From Brachypterus glaber (taxonomy: Eukaryota; Arthropoda; Insecta; Coleoptera; Kateretidae), in assembly GCA_958510825.1 (NCBI GenBank), contig OY294051.1:3720001-3784000 (forward strand): a DNA stretch of 64,000 nt, written 5' to 3'. Below the pieces are notes generated by a model that was not told the origin of the DNA, did no database searches, and saw only the letters and a list, made by a program, of their open reading frames with translations. Within the stretch, counting starts at the first letter, position 1; each line of letters starts with the position of its first letter. A program made the translations under genes and the position numbers. This document shows positions 16,848-27,793 of the stretch, in pieces.

Positions 16848-19800
16848 GTAAGTAAACGAGGTGACGCGAGGGACTCTTTTTTATTTTTTGGGGGGGGGGG
16901 GGTGGCCCTGTTAAAATGCTTCATCCCAGAAAGATAAAGGTTCTTCTCTCTGAAGAAAAGTTTTACCCTCTGCAGAAAATTTATCCAATACATACAGATA
17001 ATAAGACAATTACCAGCTTTATTTTAAATAGATAAACTCAATAATAACCCCCGCGTGCCTTTTACTTAATTGAGTGGATAATTATTTATTTTACCCACTC
17101 AACTGTCACTTGTCAAATTATTTTCTTGTAAATGTCATTAAAATTTTTAATAAAAATATGAATTCCTAAGCTATTTATTGGATAAAACCTTGTGTGGCAC
17201 TCATGGGTAAACCGATATTGCCCTCTCGAAAATTAACCTGCTTGGCTGACGCCTCGCAGGTTAATTTTCTCATGGGCAATATCTTACTTTACCCATTAGT
17301 ACCATAAATAACTATTTTTTAGGTCATGAAAATGATGTTAGAAAACGGAAAAAACGTCATCTGTGAAAAGCCATTCGCAATGAACGAAAAACAAGCCTCC
17401 GAGATCATCCAACTCGCCAAACAAAAAGGCCTTTTCTTAATGGAGGCAGTTTGGTCCCGTTGTTTCCCGGTCTATCAAGAATTGAGAAAATTGATCGATT
17501 CTGGGGAAATCGGAGATGTCTACCAAGTTTCCGTTGAATTCGGATTTCCGATTCAAAAAGTCGATCGAATTAAATCCAAAGAAATGGGCGGAGGTGCCAT
17601 TTTGGATTTAGGAATCTATATTTTGCAATTTCAGCAGTTCGTTTTCAGGGGTAAGTCAAATTTTCATACAACCTTTAGATCTATCATGCAAGTTCGTTCC
17701 GACGTTTTTGTCGTGGGGGGTGAGGGTAAGATTTGCCGACTTCCAGAATTTTTTTTTGTCGACTACTAAAAAAAATTTTCACCTCCAAAAATTTTAATGC
17801 CTAAAAAAAAGATCATCACATCTAAATAATTTCCAATTTTGCCGACAGATTTGCCAACTACGAAAAAAAAATTATCTCCAAAATAAAGCTTTACCCCTGA
17901 CTACCAATTTTGTTTTTCTTTTTTTACGTAAAAAAAGCTTTACCTCTGACAGAAATTTTTCATGACTAAAAAAAGGTCAAAAATTTTGCCGACTGCTCTA
18001 AAATTTTAATCTCCAAAAAAATCTTTACCCCTGAGAGAAATTTTGCCAACTCACCTCAGATTTGCCGATAACCAAAATTTTTTTTTTCACTTCAAAAAAA
18101 GTTTTACCCCTGACGGAAGACTAAAATACAAGGTCATCAAATCTAAAAACAATTGCCGACAGCTCTGAAATTTTGCCGACTAATCGGCTGAAATTTCCGA
18201 CTGGGTCATTGCTTAGTCCAGATTTTAACTTTCAAAAAAAATACCGCTGCCAACAAAATAATATTTTTATCCAATACATACAGATAATAAGACAATTACC
18301 AGTCCGCAGAGGCACGTCAAAATGACGTCAAAATCTGGTGATTACTGGTCAATAGACGTCAGTCGACCAATGATCGACGACATTTTGACGTCAGTTAATT
18401 GACGATTTTCTGACGTCATTTAATCACGTCATATTGCCGACTTTTCTTGGTGATATAATATATTATACTTTTATTATTTTTATTAAAAAACTATAACACC
18501 AACGTGGTGTATAGTCTGCAATAGGTAGTACTCAGAAAGAATTTTTTTAGTTGTTATGGTATGGTAAGTAAAAAAAATCATCAAAAATAAAATATCGTTT
18601 ATTGTTTAAGTAACTCCCTTTATTAAAACCCATATGGTAATTACACTTTTTTTATATTTTACGTAGCTACCTAAACTACAATTTTTGTATGCATTTTTTT
18701 TTCTTATGTGTCAAAATTAATTAATTTCGACTATGTATAATTTAAATTTCGCGCTCTTATTTTTGGCTGCGCGCTCAGTACACGTCCATCTTGAATCTTG
18801 TCAGAACACGGAGGCTAGCTCTACGTGATTGTTTTGAGTTTTTCTTTTGTTTGTTTTTGGTTTTTCCGAGGATTTTCCTTATATTTTCGTGGGTAAGTAC
18901 CTAGAATAACTATGACTATGATAGTTGCGAACTGGGGACACCCTAAATATTGAAATAACTTATAACATTATTTTTTATTGTAATTGTAATGGTTTATTGT
19001 CGTTCTAGGGCCTATTTTTATGGGTATTTTACACTATATTAATTTAATTAGACAGTTATAACATAATATTTTTTTTATTATTTTAGGTTTAGAGGATATC
19101 TATAAAGAAGTGCGAAAATTAAGCGAAGAGGTAAAAGAAGTAAAAGCCATTTTACAATAGTCAAGAAGTTTGGTTACTGCTTCCATACCAAGTGATATCT
19201 CTGTAGAATTTATATTTTGTTTACATCTATATTAGATCATGTAACATTATCATAGTGTGGTCAATATATACACTTACACAATAATATTCAGTGGTTTTCT
19301 GGGTAAATAAAAAATATTTTAAGACGTGAAATTCACGTCGTAATAATGACGTAAAAATGACGTCAGATATGTCACGTCATCGGTCTGTGACATTAGGAGG
19401 TCATTTTCACGTCATATTGTCGTTATATAGTCACGTCATATCTGGAGAAAAGTCACCAGATTATGACGTCATTTTGACGAGGTTCTGCGGACTGGGTTAC
19501 CAGCTTTATTTTAAATAGATAAACTCAATAATAACCCCCGCGTGGCTTTTACATTATTGAGTGGATAATTATTTATTTTACCCACTCAACTGTCACTTGT
19601 CAAATTATTTTCTTGTAAATGTCATTAAAATTTTTAATAAAAATATGAATTCCTAAGCTATTTATTGGATAAAACCTTGTATGGCACTCATGGGTAAACC
19701 GATATTGTCCTCTCGAAAATTAACCTGCTTGGCTGACGCCTTAACGGTTAATTTTCTCATGGGCAATATCTTAGTTTACCCACTAGTACCATAAATAACT

Positions 19801-21769
19801 ATTACCCCTGACAGAAATTTTTCATGACTAAAAAAAGGTCCTCACATCTAAAAATTTTTCCGACTGCTCTGAAATCTCATCTCATTTTTTTAAATTTGCC
19901 GACTGGATTAAAAAAGCTCACATCTAAAAAATTTTCCGATTGGGTCATTTCACACCCACCTATCATGATAGATCTAAAGGTATTTTTTTAAGTTCCTTTT
20001 TTCGAAAAACGGAAAAATTGAAAAAAAAACTTAAGAAACCTATGTTTCAAATTTGAAGTCTCTATAAAGCTATAGCTTACCTTAAAGCGTACTCGAGTTA
20101 TCGTGGTCAAAATCTAGACATGATCAAGATCAAGTTTTTCCCTGGAATATTAAAATATGCGCTGATTGGATCTAGTAGTATATTTTGTCTTATAGGTCTC
20201 ACCCCTACCAAAGTATCAGCAACTGGCCATTTAAACAGCGAAGGTGTGGACCAATCAGCAGCTGCCATCATTACTTACCCCGAGGGTAAAACAGCGGTTG
20301 TGAGTTGCAGCACTATGGTGGAACTTCCAAACGAGGGGATCATTTCTGGTAGTAAGGGTCAGATAAGAATACCGAATTTTTGGAATCCCACCGAGATGAG
20401 TGTGAATGGGAAAGTCAGCAAATTTCCACTTCCAGTAAACAATGGTAAGAGTGAAAAAATTTATTTTTTGCACGACCAAGACTAAAACCGAATTTTACGC
20501 TTTCATTTTCGGGACTAAACTTTCTCCCTAGGGAATAAAAATCACGGCAACCTTGATAATATTAAAATATTATACTTACTATGTGCTTTGCTGGTTCAAA
20601 AATTAGGTTTGGTGGTGTTTTGTAATAAATTAGCGATTCAAATCAATTTATTTGATTTTAACAAAGAAAACCTTTAAAAATAACAGTGTTATAATAATTT
20701 ATACATAACTTAAAATTTATCATCTTCGTCCATTTTTTTGACGTTTGTGTCAACCATGTTAAAAAACAATTGAAATCGCGATAGCCGGGAAACTGACATT
20801 TCGCAATTTACAGGCATCTTGATTAAATTACGAAAATAAAACAACCGATTTTAGACGCATGGTTTTTAATTTTAATTTTATCTACCTACCTAAATTATGT
20901 TTGGCCCTGCAAAAAATAGTGTATATACCTCAGGACTAAACGTGGCTGTTTTAGTCCCTTGCATTTCTGTTTCCCTCGCTCGCTACGCTCCCTCAGGAAA
21001 CACTCATGCAGCGGGACTAAAACAGCTAGTTTAGTCCCTTGGTATATAAATAACTATTTTTTGCAAAAATATTAGTCAAGGAACCTATATTAAGCGACAT
21101 AAAACATAGAATCCCAGTTTTATCAAAGTTACCAAAAAGTTTTGTACACTATCCTTCCTACACAAAACGGTAAATTCTCTTTAAACTCCGCGCAGAATCT
21201 ATAGATTTATAGAACTTATAAGTTGATGCTCATTTGTTTCTTGTTTTACAGTTGGCAGAATGAATTTAATTCCCTTTGTAAGGTTGAGTTTTAAAGGGGC
21301 AAATGGATTTAAGGGCCAAATGGTTTAGATATGTATAATTGACCACAGCGGTTTGTAAGACCGTGAAAACTAGGATAAAATATTTATTTATGTAAAATGA
21401 CTGTCACAATAATCAAAAGCATGTGCTTTTGTACAAGGGGTAATAAAAATTTTTACTCAGTGTTAATCGGATTCTGCGCCGAGTTTACATTTACTTTTAC
21501 AACAACAAAAAAACAGATGATAAAAAAAATCCAATGGAAATAAAACTGTTGATAGTAGAAAAATAGATTATTTTTTTTCTATTTTTTTAGCTGAATTTAA
21601 CTACCAAAGGAGCGCAGGTCTTGCTTACGAAGCTGAAGAAGTACGCAAGTGTATAAAAAGCGGAAAACTGGAAAGTCCTTCCATACCACTGACGGAAACT
21701 CTGCAATTGGCAAAATTGATGGACTCCCTTAGAAAACAAGTCGGAGTTGTTTTTGATTGCGATGCTTAA
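16605..21769 (+). CDS. DHDH: Trans-1,2-dihydrobenzene-1,2-diol dehydrogenase (dimeric dihydrodiol dehydrogenase)
   Basis: Four exons (16605-16847, 17323-17650, 20196-20444, 21591-21769) join in phase to 999 nt, 332 residues plus TAA; family members are about 330-335 long. The protein is a Gfo/Idh/MocA-type NADP oxidoreductase: Rossmann start LRWGVAGSGKIS, CEKP motif with Lys97, WSRCFP, and GGGAILDLGIY with Asp176 and Tyr180, the positions known as catalytic in mammalian DHDH. It oxidises dihydrodiols or aldose-type substrates with NADP in the cytosol; the insect substrate is unknown. The start at 16605 (AAAACAATGG) follows a non-coding exon whose acceptor ends at 16582. Both long introns and the 3' UTR hold nested transposons, yet the frame is intact. 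Confidence 0.93.
16981..17316. mobile_element. Element B, copy 1 (about 335 bp), abutting DHDH exon 2
   Basis: The sequence starts TTATCCAATACATACAGATA and ends ACCATAAATAACTATT. It contains a long stem whose arms are GAAAATTAACCTGC and GCAGGTTAATTTTC, with GCCCATGAG-type sequence outside them. Copies with the same two ends are at 18267-19803 (interrupted), 34526-34860 and 52416-52699, so the edges are well defined. Class unknown; there is no coding capacity. The end lies 6 nt before exon 2 at 17323. Confidence 0.85.
17323..17650 (+). CDS. DHDH: DHDH exon 2 (CEKP and GGGAILDLGIY motifs)
   Basis: The acceptor is CTATTTTTTAG at 17321-17322 and the donor AGGG|GTAAGT at 17651. Residues 82-190 include the catalytic Lys97, Asp176 and Tyr180. 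Most of the acceptor tract is made by the end of element B copy 1. Confidence 0.95.
17651..18266 (+). repeat. DHDH intron 2, degenerate tandem repeat
   Basis: Phrases such as TTTTGCCGACT, CCAAAAAAATCTTTACCCCT and GACAGAAATTTT recur at irregular spacing through about 17710-18240, and again at 19800-19950 beyond the nested transposons. It looks like a decayed low-complexity array. Confidence 0.55.
18299..19496 (+). mobile_element. PIF/Harbinger-like non-autonomous element C with a mini-gene
   Basis: TIRs CCAGTCCGCAGAGGCACGTC and GACGAGGTTCTGCGGACTGG are flanked by TTA on both sides, the 3-bp TWA duplication typical of PIF/Harbinger. Each end has a cluster of GACGTCA/CACGTCA motifs (at least five per side), probably transposase binding sites. 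The middle holds a possible exon ending CGTGG|GTAAGTACC at 18892, an intron to TTATTTTAG at 19086, and a short final coding exon. No transposase domain remains. Confidence 0.72.
19087..19160 (+). CDS. Last exon of a captured or relic gene in element C
   Basis: After a good acceptor at 19085-19086 the frame reads LEDIYKEVRKLSEEVKEVKA and ILQ then TAG, a short heptad-like coiled coil. AATAAA follows at about 19303. The exon before it (ending at about 18892) shows no ATG, so the mini-gene may not be translated. It resembles the C-terminus of a transposon accessory protein whose middle has been deleted, but I cannot name a family. Confidence 0.45.
20196..20444 (+). CDS. DHDH: DHDH exon 3
   Basis: The acceptor is TTTTGTCTTATAG at 20194-20195 and the donor AATG|GTAAGA at 20445. 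It encodes GLTPTKVSATGHLNSEGVDQ through NFWNPTEMSVNGKVSKFPLP, the beta-sheet half of the fold that binds substrate and forms the dimer. Confidence 0.94.
20900..21060. mobile_element. Hairpin element in DHDH intron 3
   Basis: GCAAAAAATAGTGTATATAC on the left is matched by GTATATAAATAACTATTTTT on the right, with inner arms GGACTAAACGTGGCTGTTTT and GACTAAAACAGCTAGTTTAG. The outer end ATAAATAACTATT resembles the end of element B. Confidence 0.6.
21591..21769 (+). CDS. DHDH: DHDH exon 4 and stop
   Basis: The acceptor is TCTATTTTTTTAG at 21589-21590. The frame EFNYQRSAGLAYEAEEVRKC continues to VFDCDA and TAA at 21767-21769. Conserved helix LTETLQLAKLMDSLRKQVGV ends the protein. Confidence 0.95.
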
Positions 21770-21811
21770 AGTGAATTCGGAGCCACATGTTATGTAACAA
21801 CTAAATTTCAC

Positions 21812-22666
21812 GGCAGACTAACATCCCTACTCTCAATTTCCCTACTCCCTAACCTCCTTACTCCATAACATCCCTACTCTATAACAATTCTACTCTAAAC
21901 ATCCCTACTCTATAAAAACTCTACTCCATAACATCCCCACTCTCAATAACCCTTCTCCGCACTATGTGCACTCAATTAGCCACTTAATAGTAAATGAGTG
22001 ATTCGCGGAACAAAGAACTTCTTTCAATACCCATTTACCATCAACGAACTAATAACTCTTCTTTCTAGAATACGCATACCGTTAAAATAAAGTATCGCCA
22101 ACATCTCGGTTTGTTTGTAAACAAATAGTAGGTATATTCAGGCCTGAACAATAACAGTTACCAGTAACTGGTATTGTTGTCTCTGTTAGAACAAAGATGT
22201 GTGAGTAAGACAGACGAATGTTTATGTTGCCGACGTTTTTGTCAGTTTTAACGAATGAAATGCCTATTCTAGAGAAGAGTTGTTAGTTCGTTGTTTACCA
22301 TTTAAAAATTGAATCATGGAAAATGCCATCAAGAGCCAGTGCTTGCAAAGTGGAAAATGGAGGTCATTTAAAAGACATGATTTTTCATAGTTCAAAAAAA
22401 ATTCCATTTTCTGTACTCTATATTGCAAAAGAAATAAATAAAAAAAATTGACAAACAAAAGTTATTTAATTTTGAAATGGTAAAGTGAATTACGGGTCGC
22501 CCTGTATTTGACAGTGACAAATATTTTTTTGTTATGTCAAGTGGCTAATCGAGTGCATATAGTGCGGAATAGGGATGTTATGGAGTAGGGTTGTTGTGGA
22601 GTAGGGATGTTATGGAGTAGGGATGTTAGGGAGTAGAGAAATTGAGAGTAGGGATGTTAGTCTGCC
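21812..22666. mobile_element. TIR element L with CATCCCTACTC tandem repeats, in the DHDH 3' UTR
   Basis: The ends are GGCAGACTAACATCCCTACT and AGTAGGGATGTTAGTCTGCC, and each arm is an array of 14-16-bp units (CATCCCTACTC with TATAA or CATAA). The flanks AATTTCAC and AACTTTAC may be a decayed 8-bp duplication. A hAT-like MITE (22042-22293) is nested inside. The element lies between the DHDH stop and the next AATAAA. Confidence 0.8.
22042..22293. mobile_element. hAT-like MITE family A, copy 1
   Basis: TIR ends CAACGAACTAATAACTCTTC and GAGTTGTTAGTTCGTTG; the target duplication TTTACCAT is exact at 22034-22041 and 22294-22301. The centre is a palindrome around ACAGTTACCAGTAACTG. About 252 bp, no coding capacity. 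It is nested in element L. Confidence 0.9.
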
Positions 22667-22733
22667 AACTTTACTTTTGTCATTCATATTTTAATGTTTT
22701 AGATTTTTATACCAATGTTTTTAATTTCGACTA

Positions 22734-22739
22734 AATAAA
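22734..22739 (+). terminator. Possible DHDH polyadenylation signal AATAAA
   Basis: AATAAA with a T-rich stretch just downstream, about 965 nt after the DHDH stop. If it is used, the 3' UTR carries element L and the nested MITE. Confidence 0.45.
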
Positions 22740-22838
22740 GGTTTTTTTTACAGCATTTTTTATTAAACGTGTGTACCGCGTGTTTTAATGTATTACTGTA
22801 GACAATATGGCTATTATTAATTAAAGTTCAATTATAAC

Positions 22839-23095
22839 CAACGAACTAAGAACTCTTCTCTCTAGAATACGCATACCGTTAATATAAAGTATCGCCAACA
22901 TCTCGGTTTGTTTGTAAACAAATAGGGGTAGGTATATTCAGGCCTGAACAATAACAATTACCAGTAACTGTTATTGTTGTCTCTGTTAGAACAAAGCTGT
23001 GCGAGTAAGATAGACAAATGTATATGTTGGCTACGCTTTTGTTAGTTTTTACAAATGAAATGCCTATTCTAGAGAGAAGAGTTATTAGTTCGTTG
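22839..23095. mobile_element. hAT-like MITE family A, copy 2
   Basis: Ends CAACGAACTAAGAACTCTTC and GAGTTATTAGTTCGTTG, exact 8-bp duplication ATTATAAC at 22831-22838 and 23096-23103. Nearly the same as copy 1. Confidence 0.92.
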
Positions 23096-24079
23096 ATTAT
23101 AACATACAGCAACTGTCCACTAAAGTTGTACAGATTATTCACCCGTTTTGGATTTTTTAACGCTTAAATATCTTAGATGCTAGTATAGGGATAGAAGGAA
23201 GGTTTTGCAGTTTTAAAACCATACAAGTTTTAAAATAATAAAAAATATTGCTAAACATGAATATAAATATATTTATTCTGCATTCAATTTACATCATAAA
23301 TATAATAGGTATGATATACAATGTTTTCAAAAACATTAGATTTTTTTATCTCAGGAACTAAAATTTTAAATATAATTGGGCCAAGTAATTTTTAATTTAC
23401 AGGTATTAAAGTGTTAAATAACTAAAAAAGAAATACTCGTATCAAGTACCTAATGTATATTTAAACAAATGACCTTAACTGATCCTTTGGAGGCCCATAA
23501 TAACTATTATAATGCGTATAATTTGCATATTTTGTAAAATGTTAAAAAAAAATATTTCAATACATATACTATACTTTTTGGCGAACTTCGGCTGTTCCAA
23601 TAAGGTAAAATATAAATCATAGACATTACACGTATAAACAATTATTATTTATTGTTTAAATGATCGTTTTACATGTCAGAAATAGTAATTATCTTGTAAA
23701 TTTATTAGTTTTTGAGTCTTTGTCGGACTAATTAAATACAGTTGATTTTTTTGAGAATGTACCGAACTGCAATACAAGTGGGGTATGAGGCAGTGATTTG
23801 AAAGGCACTACCTTTCAAATCACTGCGACCAATGAGATCTATCCTGAATCCCCTTTATACCGAACTAAAATCATTGTCAAATAAATTTTAATATTGACTT
23901 GATTTGTTTTAAAACCATACATAAAGACATGCAAAAATTCAGAAAAAAATATTTAGTTTAGCTCAGTGTTTCTTCGTATCAATTAAAAAGTACCAAACGA
24001 AAATGTAGTGATACAAAAATATACAGGAGATTTGTTGTTCACCTGTTAAGAATAATTTAGATAATTTTCTGGAATTACA

Positions 24080-24196
24080 AATGAAGACCACACGACAAAA
24101 ACGCTGAGGTCACAATGCGAATAAGGTCGACTTTTGCACGGTATACCGTGGTTATTTATGTGAAAGTCGACCTAATTCGCATTGTGACCTTCATTT
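24080..24196. mobile_element. Hairpin MITE family Y, copy 1
   Basis: AGGTCACAATGCGAATAAGG and GTCGACTTT are complemented by AAAGTCGACC and AATTCGCATTGTGACCT; outer ends AATGAAG and CTTCATT. The fuller copy at 42171-42573 shows ACACGACAAAAACGCT on both ends, so this copy has lost part of the right arm. Confidence 0.7.
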
Positions 24197-24525
24197 AACC
24201 CTAAATTAGGGTCCGAATATGAACTAGAACAGCCGAGGTTAGCCGAAAAGTATAGTATATTTAAATAAAATTATTTTTAAACATTTTACATATGCAAATC
24301 AAATCATACGCATTATAACATATAACACCATCAAATAGGAAATGTCACGTATTTTTTACCATAGACCTCTCAAAAATAAGTTAAGGCCCCTCTATTTTAT
24401 CACTTGTCCCACTGCTATTTTTTCTTGGTGCATATATTTCCTAAAATTGACTAAAATTCAAATTATTTTTGAAAACACCTTATATGAAAATAAATAGGTA
24501 TGAAATAAAAATTAGGTAGCACTAA

Positions 24526-24651
24526 TACAACGTGTCCCAAAAGTATGTCGCTTTTTTTAATTTTCTTTTGCCAAAATTATTTAATTATAATATTTATAAA
24601 TTTTAACTCTGCAGTGAGTTTAATTATATCATTCTTTTGTGACACTCTGTA
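24526..24651. mobile_element. Mariner-like MITE, back to back with the next
   Basis: TACAACGTGTCCCAAAAGTA at one end and CTTTTGTGACACTCTGTA at the other. Confidence 0.6.
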
Positions 24652-24804
24652 TACAGGGTGTAATGTCTTAAAGCTTCCCTGGTAGAAATTTAACATCGCA
24701 TGAACATCGTCACAACATCAAAATTTCTTCCAGAGTTTTGGAATATATTTTTTACATATTTTAAACGTTTTGTTAAAACCTGTGTGAAAACAGAACACCC
24801 TGTA
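24652..24804. mobile_element. Mariner-like MITE
   Basis: Starts TACAGGGTGTAATGTC and ends GAACACCCTGTA. It touches the preceding MITE with no spacer, as if one inserted at the terminal TA of the other. Confidence 0.65.
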
Positions 24805-27138
24805 CATTAATATAATTAAATATTGTTTGTTCTTGTATAAAATTTAACTAGTAATATAATACATGGAATATAATATTTTAAAATAAAGAAAAAACATGGA
24901 TCGTACTAATTTGAAAGAAAAAAAAAACAAATTAAATGCAAAATAAATTTGTAAATGGGCACGCAAAAAGGGACCTAAAGGGAAATTATGCTAGGTATTT
25001 TTTCATAATAGTATTATTATTATAAAAAAATATCACAGTAATTTCCTTCAGGTCCCTTTTCTCGTTTGTAACAAATTTATTTGCATAGAAATAAACGTGC
25101 ATTGCACGTTGTGCAATGATATGTTTTGTCCCACACATTAAAATTATACAGGGTAAGCAAAAAGTAATGAAAAGTCACTCTAACTTTTTAAATATAAATC
25201 TCATCAAAAATGTATTCTGCAAAAGTTGTTCCTTACAAAACAGCGGATTTTTGCATGCCCTTGAAATTGTACATTTTGTTGTTAGAAAAGCCCGACTACA
25301 GGATTTCAAAAGGATGGTTATGTTTTAGTATGAGTGTTTGTTGATTTCATGATCACGCGAGTGATATAGGCTATACAAAATTTAATAGTAATCATTAGAA
25401 ATATAACGAAAAAGTTAAATAAATATCAATATTATCAAAAAATGGAATATTATAGTCACTCGCATGATCAAAACGTACCTTTTGACGCCTTGATCGTTAA
25501 AATCGACCCAGTAGTAAAAAGTAAAAGCTCTAGAGGGGAACAAACAAATATGCATACGTACAAACACGTTAAAAACATAACCCTCCTTCAAGAGTCAGTA
25601 CGCATTCTTTTTATACAGGATGACCCAAAAATGAGTTATTTTTTTTTAGGAAATCGTAAATTTTACTACAATTTAGATAGGTATATTTTTTTAACAAGAC
25701 ACACTTTTTTATTTTTTTTTAATTAAGTCAATTTTGGATCACTGTAAAATATTTCGTAAAATTAAAACGGTTTGCATTACACAAAACGTAAAAATTCACT
25801 TTTTAAACAATAAAAATGTATGGCTATTAAATTCCAGGACTTGCTTAGGTTTTTTGTAAAAGCGAATATTTTTCTTTTACTTTTTATCTGTTAATGTAGT
25901 ATATTGATCAAGATACCAATTTTCGGGATTGGAAACTCGATTTTCGAGATTGGAAACCCAAATATCGGGTTTCCACCGAATCATGACTAGTTTTTAAAAT
26001 TTAAAAATTAAAAGATTTAATAAAAATAATCTTTCCAAATATTTTCCTTTTTTCTTCAAACAGATATAAAATATACCTAAAAATAGTCTTAGAGCTGACC
26101 ATTTTTATTGTATAATTTTCTCGCGGTTGTATTTTTAGAGTTAAATCCTGGAAATTAATAGCCGTACGTTTTAGTAATGGCCTAAAGAAAGATATTGGGT
26201 CCGCTTCTTCTCATTTCTACGTTTTTTTTTAATTCAAAAAATTAAAATTTGACACATTCTAAAATTCATATTTATTCTGTGGAATTTGGGCAAAAATTAT
26301 GAGTTTGAATTGAATCGTTCTTATTACGGACCCTAAATTTTGACATTTAACGTCATATTTGTGTGAAGCTTAATATCACTTTATCCAGGGACTCTAGTTC
26401 TTATAGGTTGGCAAACTTTTAGCATTTTCGAGTTTTGACAAACGAGACAACTAAATAAAAGAAAGAGAGAGAGAGAGAGAGATTGATTTACGGGCCCACA
26501 ATCTTTTATACACCATGGCTTTAGTAGCTGCAAATTTAGTAAAAATAAAAATAATTCCTTGGTATTATTTACTATTACCTATCTTTAAATCCAAAATACC
26601 CAACATAGATATCGTTTTATTTTTAGAAAATTTAAGAAAAACGCGTTTTTAGAACATATGGGTGTAAAGTGATACTTTAAGCCTTTATATCAACCGTTGT
26701 CACTTTTTCACCCTGCAAAAAAATTTTAAATGTCAAATATTATGTAATTTTGAAATATTAAAACCTTCGAATTTTTTTATAAAAAATAAAACGAATGTAT
26801 CCGCATATTTTGAAATTAAAGCCCCTCAGGGGCCACTATAGGCCCTTATCGTCACTTACTTTACACGAAAAAACTTACTTTATTACCTACTTACTTACTA
26901 TTTTCCAGAATTATTTTTTATTCAACTAAAAATGCGACAAAAATTTTGAATGTGTGGGACCATATTTTTTTTAAGTGACAATTATGCTAATGAATTTTTC
27001 ATATAATTTGCAAAAAAAATATAACCAATTTTACTAGCGTGGCTAAATAAAGATTATTCAATAATAGTCACAGATTAAAACAGATATAACACTTGCAACA
27101 AAAAAAAACACCTTTTTTGTTACAAGTGTCAAACCTGT

Positions 27139-27793
27139 ATACAGGGCTATTCTTTTAAATGGTACACCCCGTAACTTTTGAACGGGATGAGATATAAACT
27201 TTAAATTTGCAATATGCATATCACACAACAAAAACTATCATTTGTAATTTTTTAAAAAATTTTATTCGTTAAGGCGGCGCCAGGGGGGCATTGGAGGACA
27301 ATATTTTAAATGGCACTAGGTCTTGTGACACGCCATTTTAAAGAGCTTAAAATTCTCTATTTAACCATGTAACTATTTATTTTTTAATATTTTTTCGAAG
27401 TTTTTTTTTTCTTCAAAACTGATGAAATTTTCTACATTTTTAAAAAAATTATTTTGGAAATTTTGGACTAAATAGTTGAGACTATTTATCAATTTCGTAA
27501 AAAAAAATCACTATTTATGCACAAAATATTAAAAATTTCAATAATTTTGATTAAAAAAAATATTAAAAAATAAATAGTTACACAGTCAAATAGAAGCCCT
27601 TTAAAATGACCTAGGGTGCCATTTAGAATATTGTCCCCCACTGCCCCCCTGGCGCCGCCTTACCGAACAAAAATTTGAAAAATATGGCAAATGATAGCTT
27701 TTCTTGTGTGATATACATATTCTAATTTAAAGTTTATATCTCATTCCGTTTAAAAGTTACGGGAGGTGTCCCATTTAAAAGAATAACCATGTA
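27139..27793. mobile_element. Long-TIR element G2
   Basis: Starts TACAGGGCTATTCTTTTAAA and ends TTTAAAAGAATAACCATGTA; the arms extend about 200 bp (AACTTTTGAACGGGATGAGA with its complement). Same plan as 8554-9281. Confidence 0.75.

Larger units (their letters stand above)
18267..19803. mobile_element. Element B, copy 2, split by element C
   Basis: The left part (18267-18298) and right part (19497-19803) together equal copies 1 and 3 of element B. Element C (18299-19496) was inserted in the TTACCAGC sequence of copy 2. Confidence 0.85.

Noticed and set aside
25442..25726. 94-codon plus frame as a small protein
   Set aside because: Its low-complexity C-terminal part is poly-T derived, and its start is part of an inverted repeat (GTCACTCGCATGATCAAA / ATGATCACGCGAGTGA). 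No known family.
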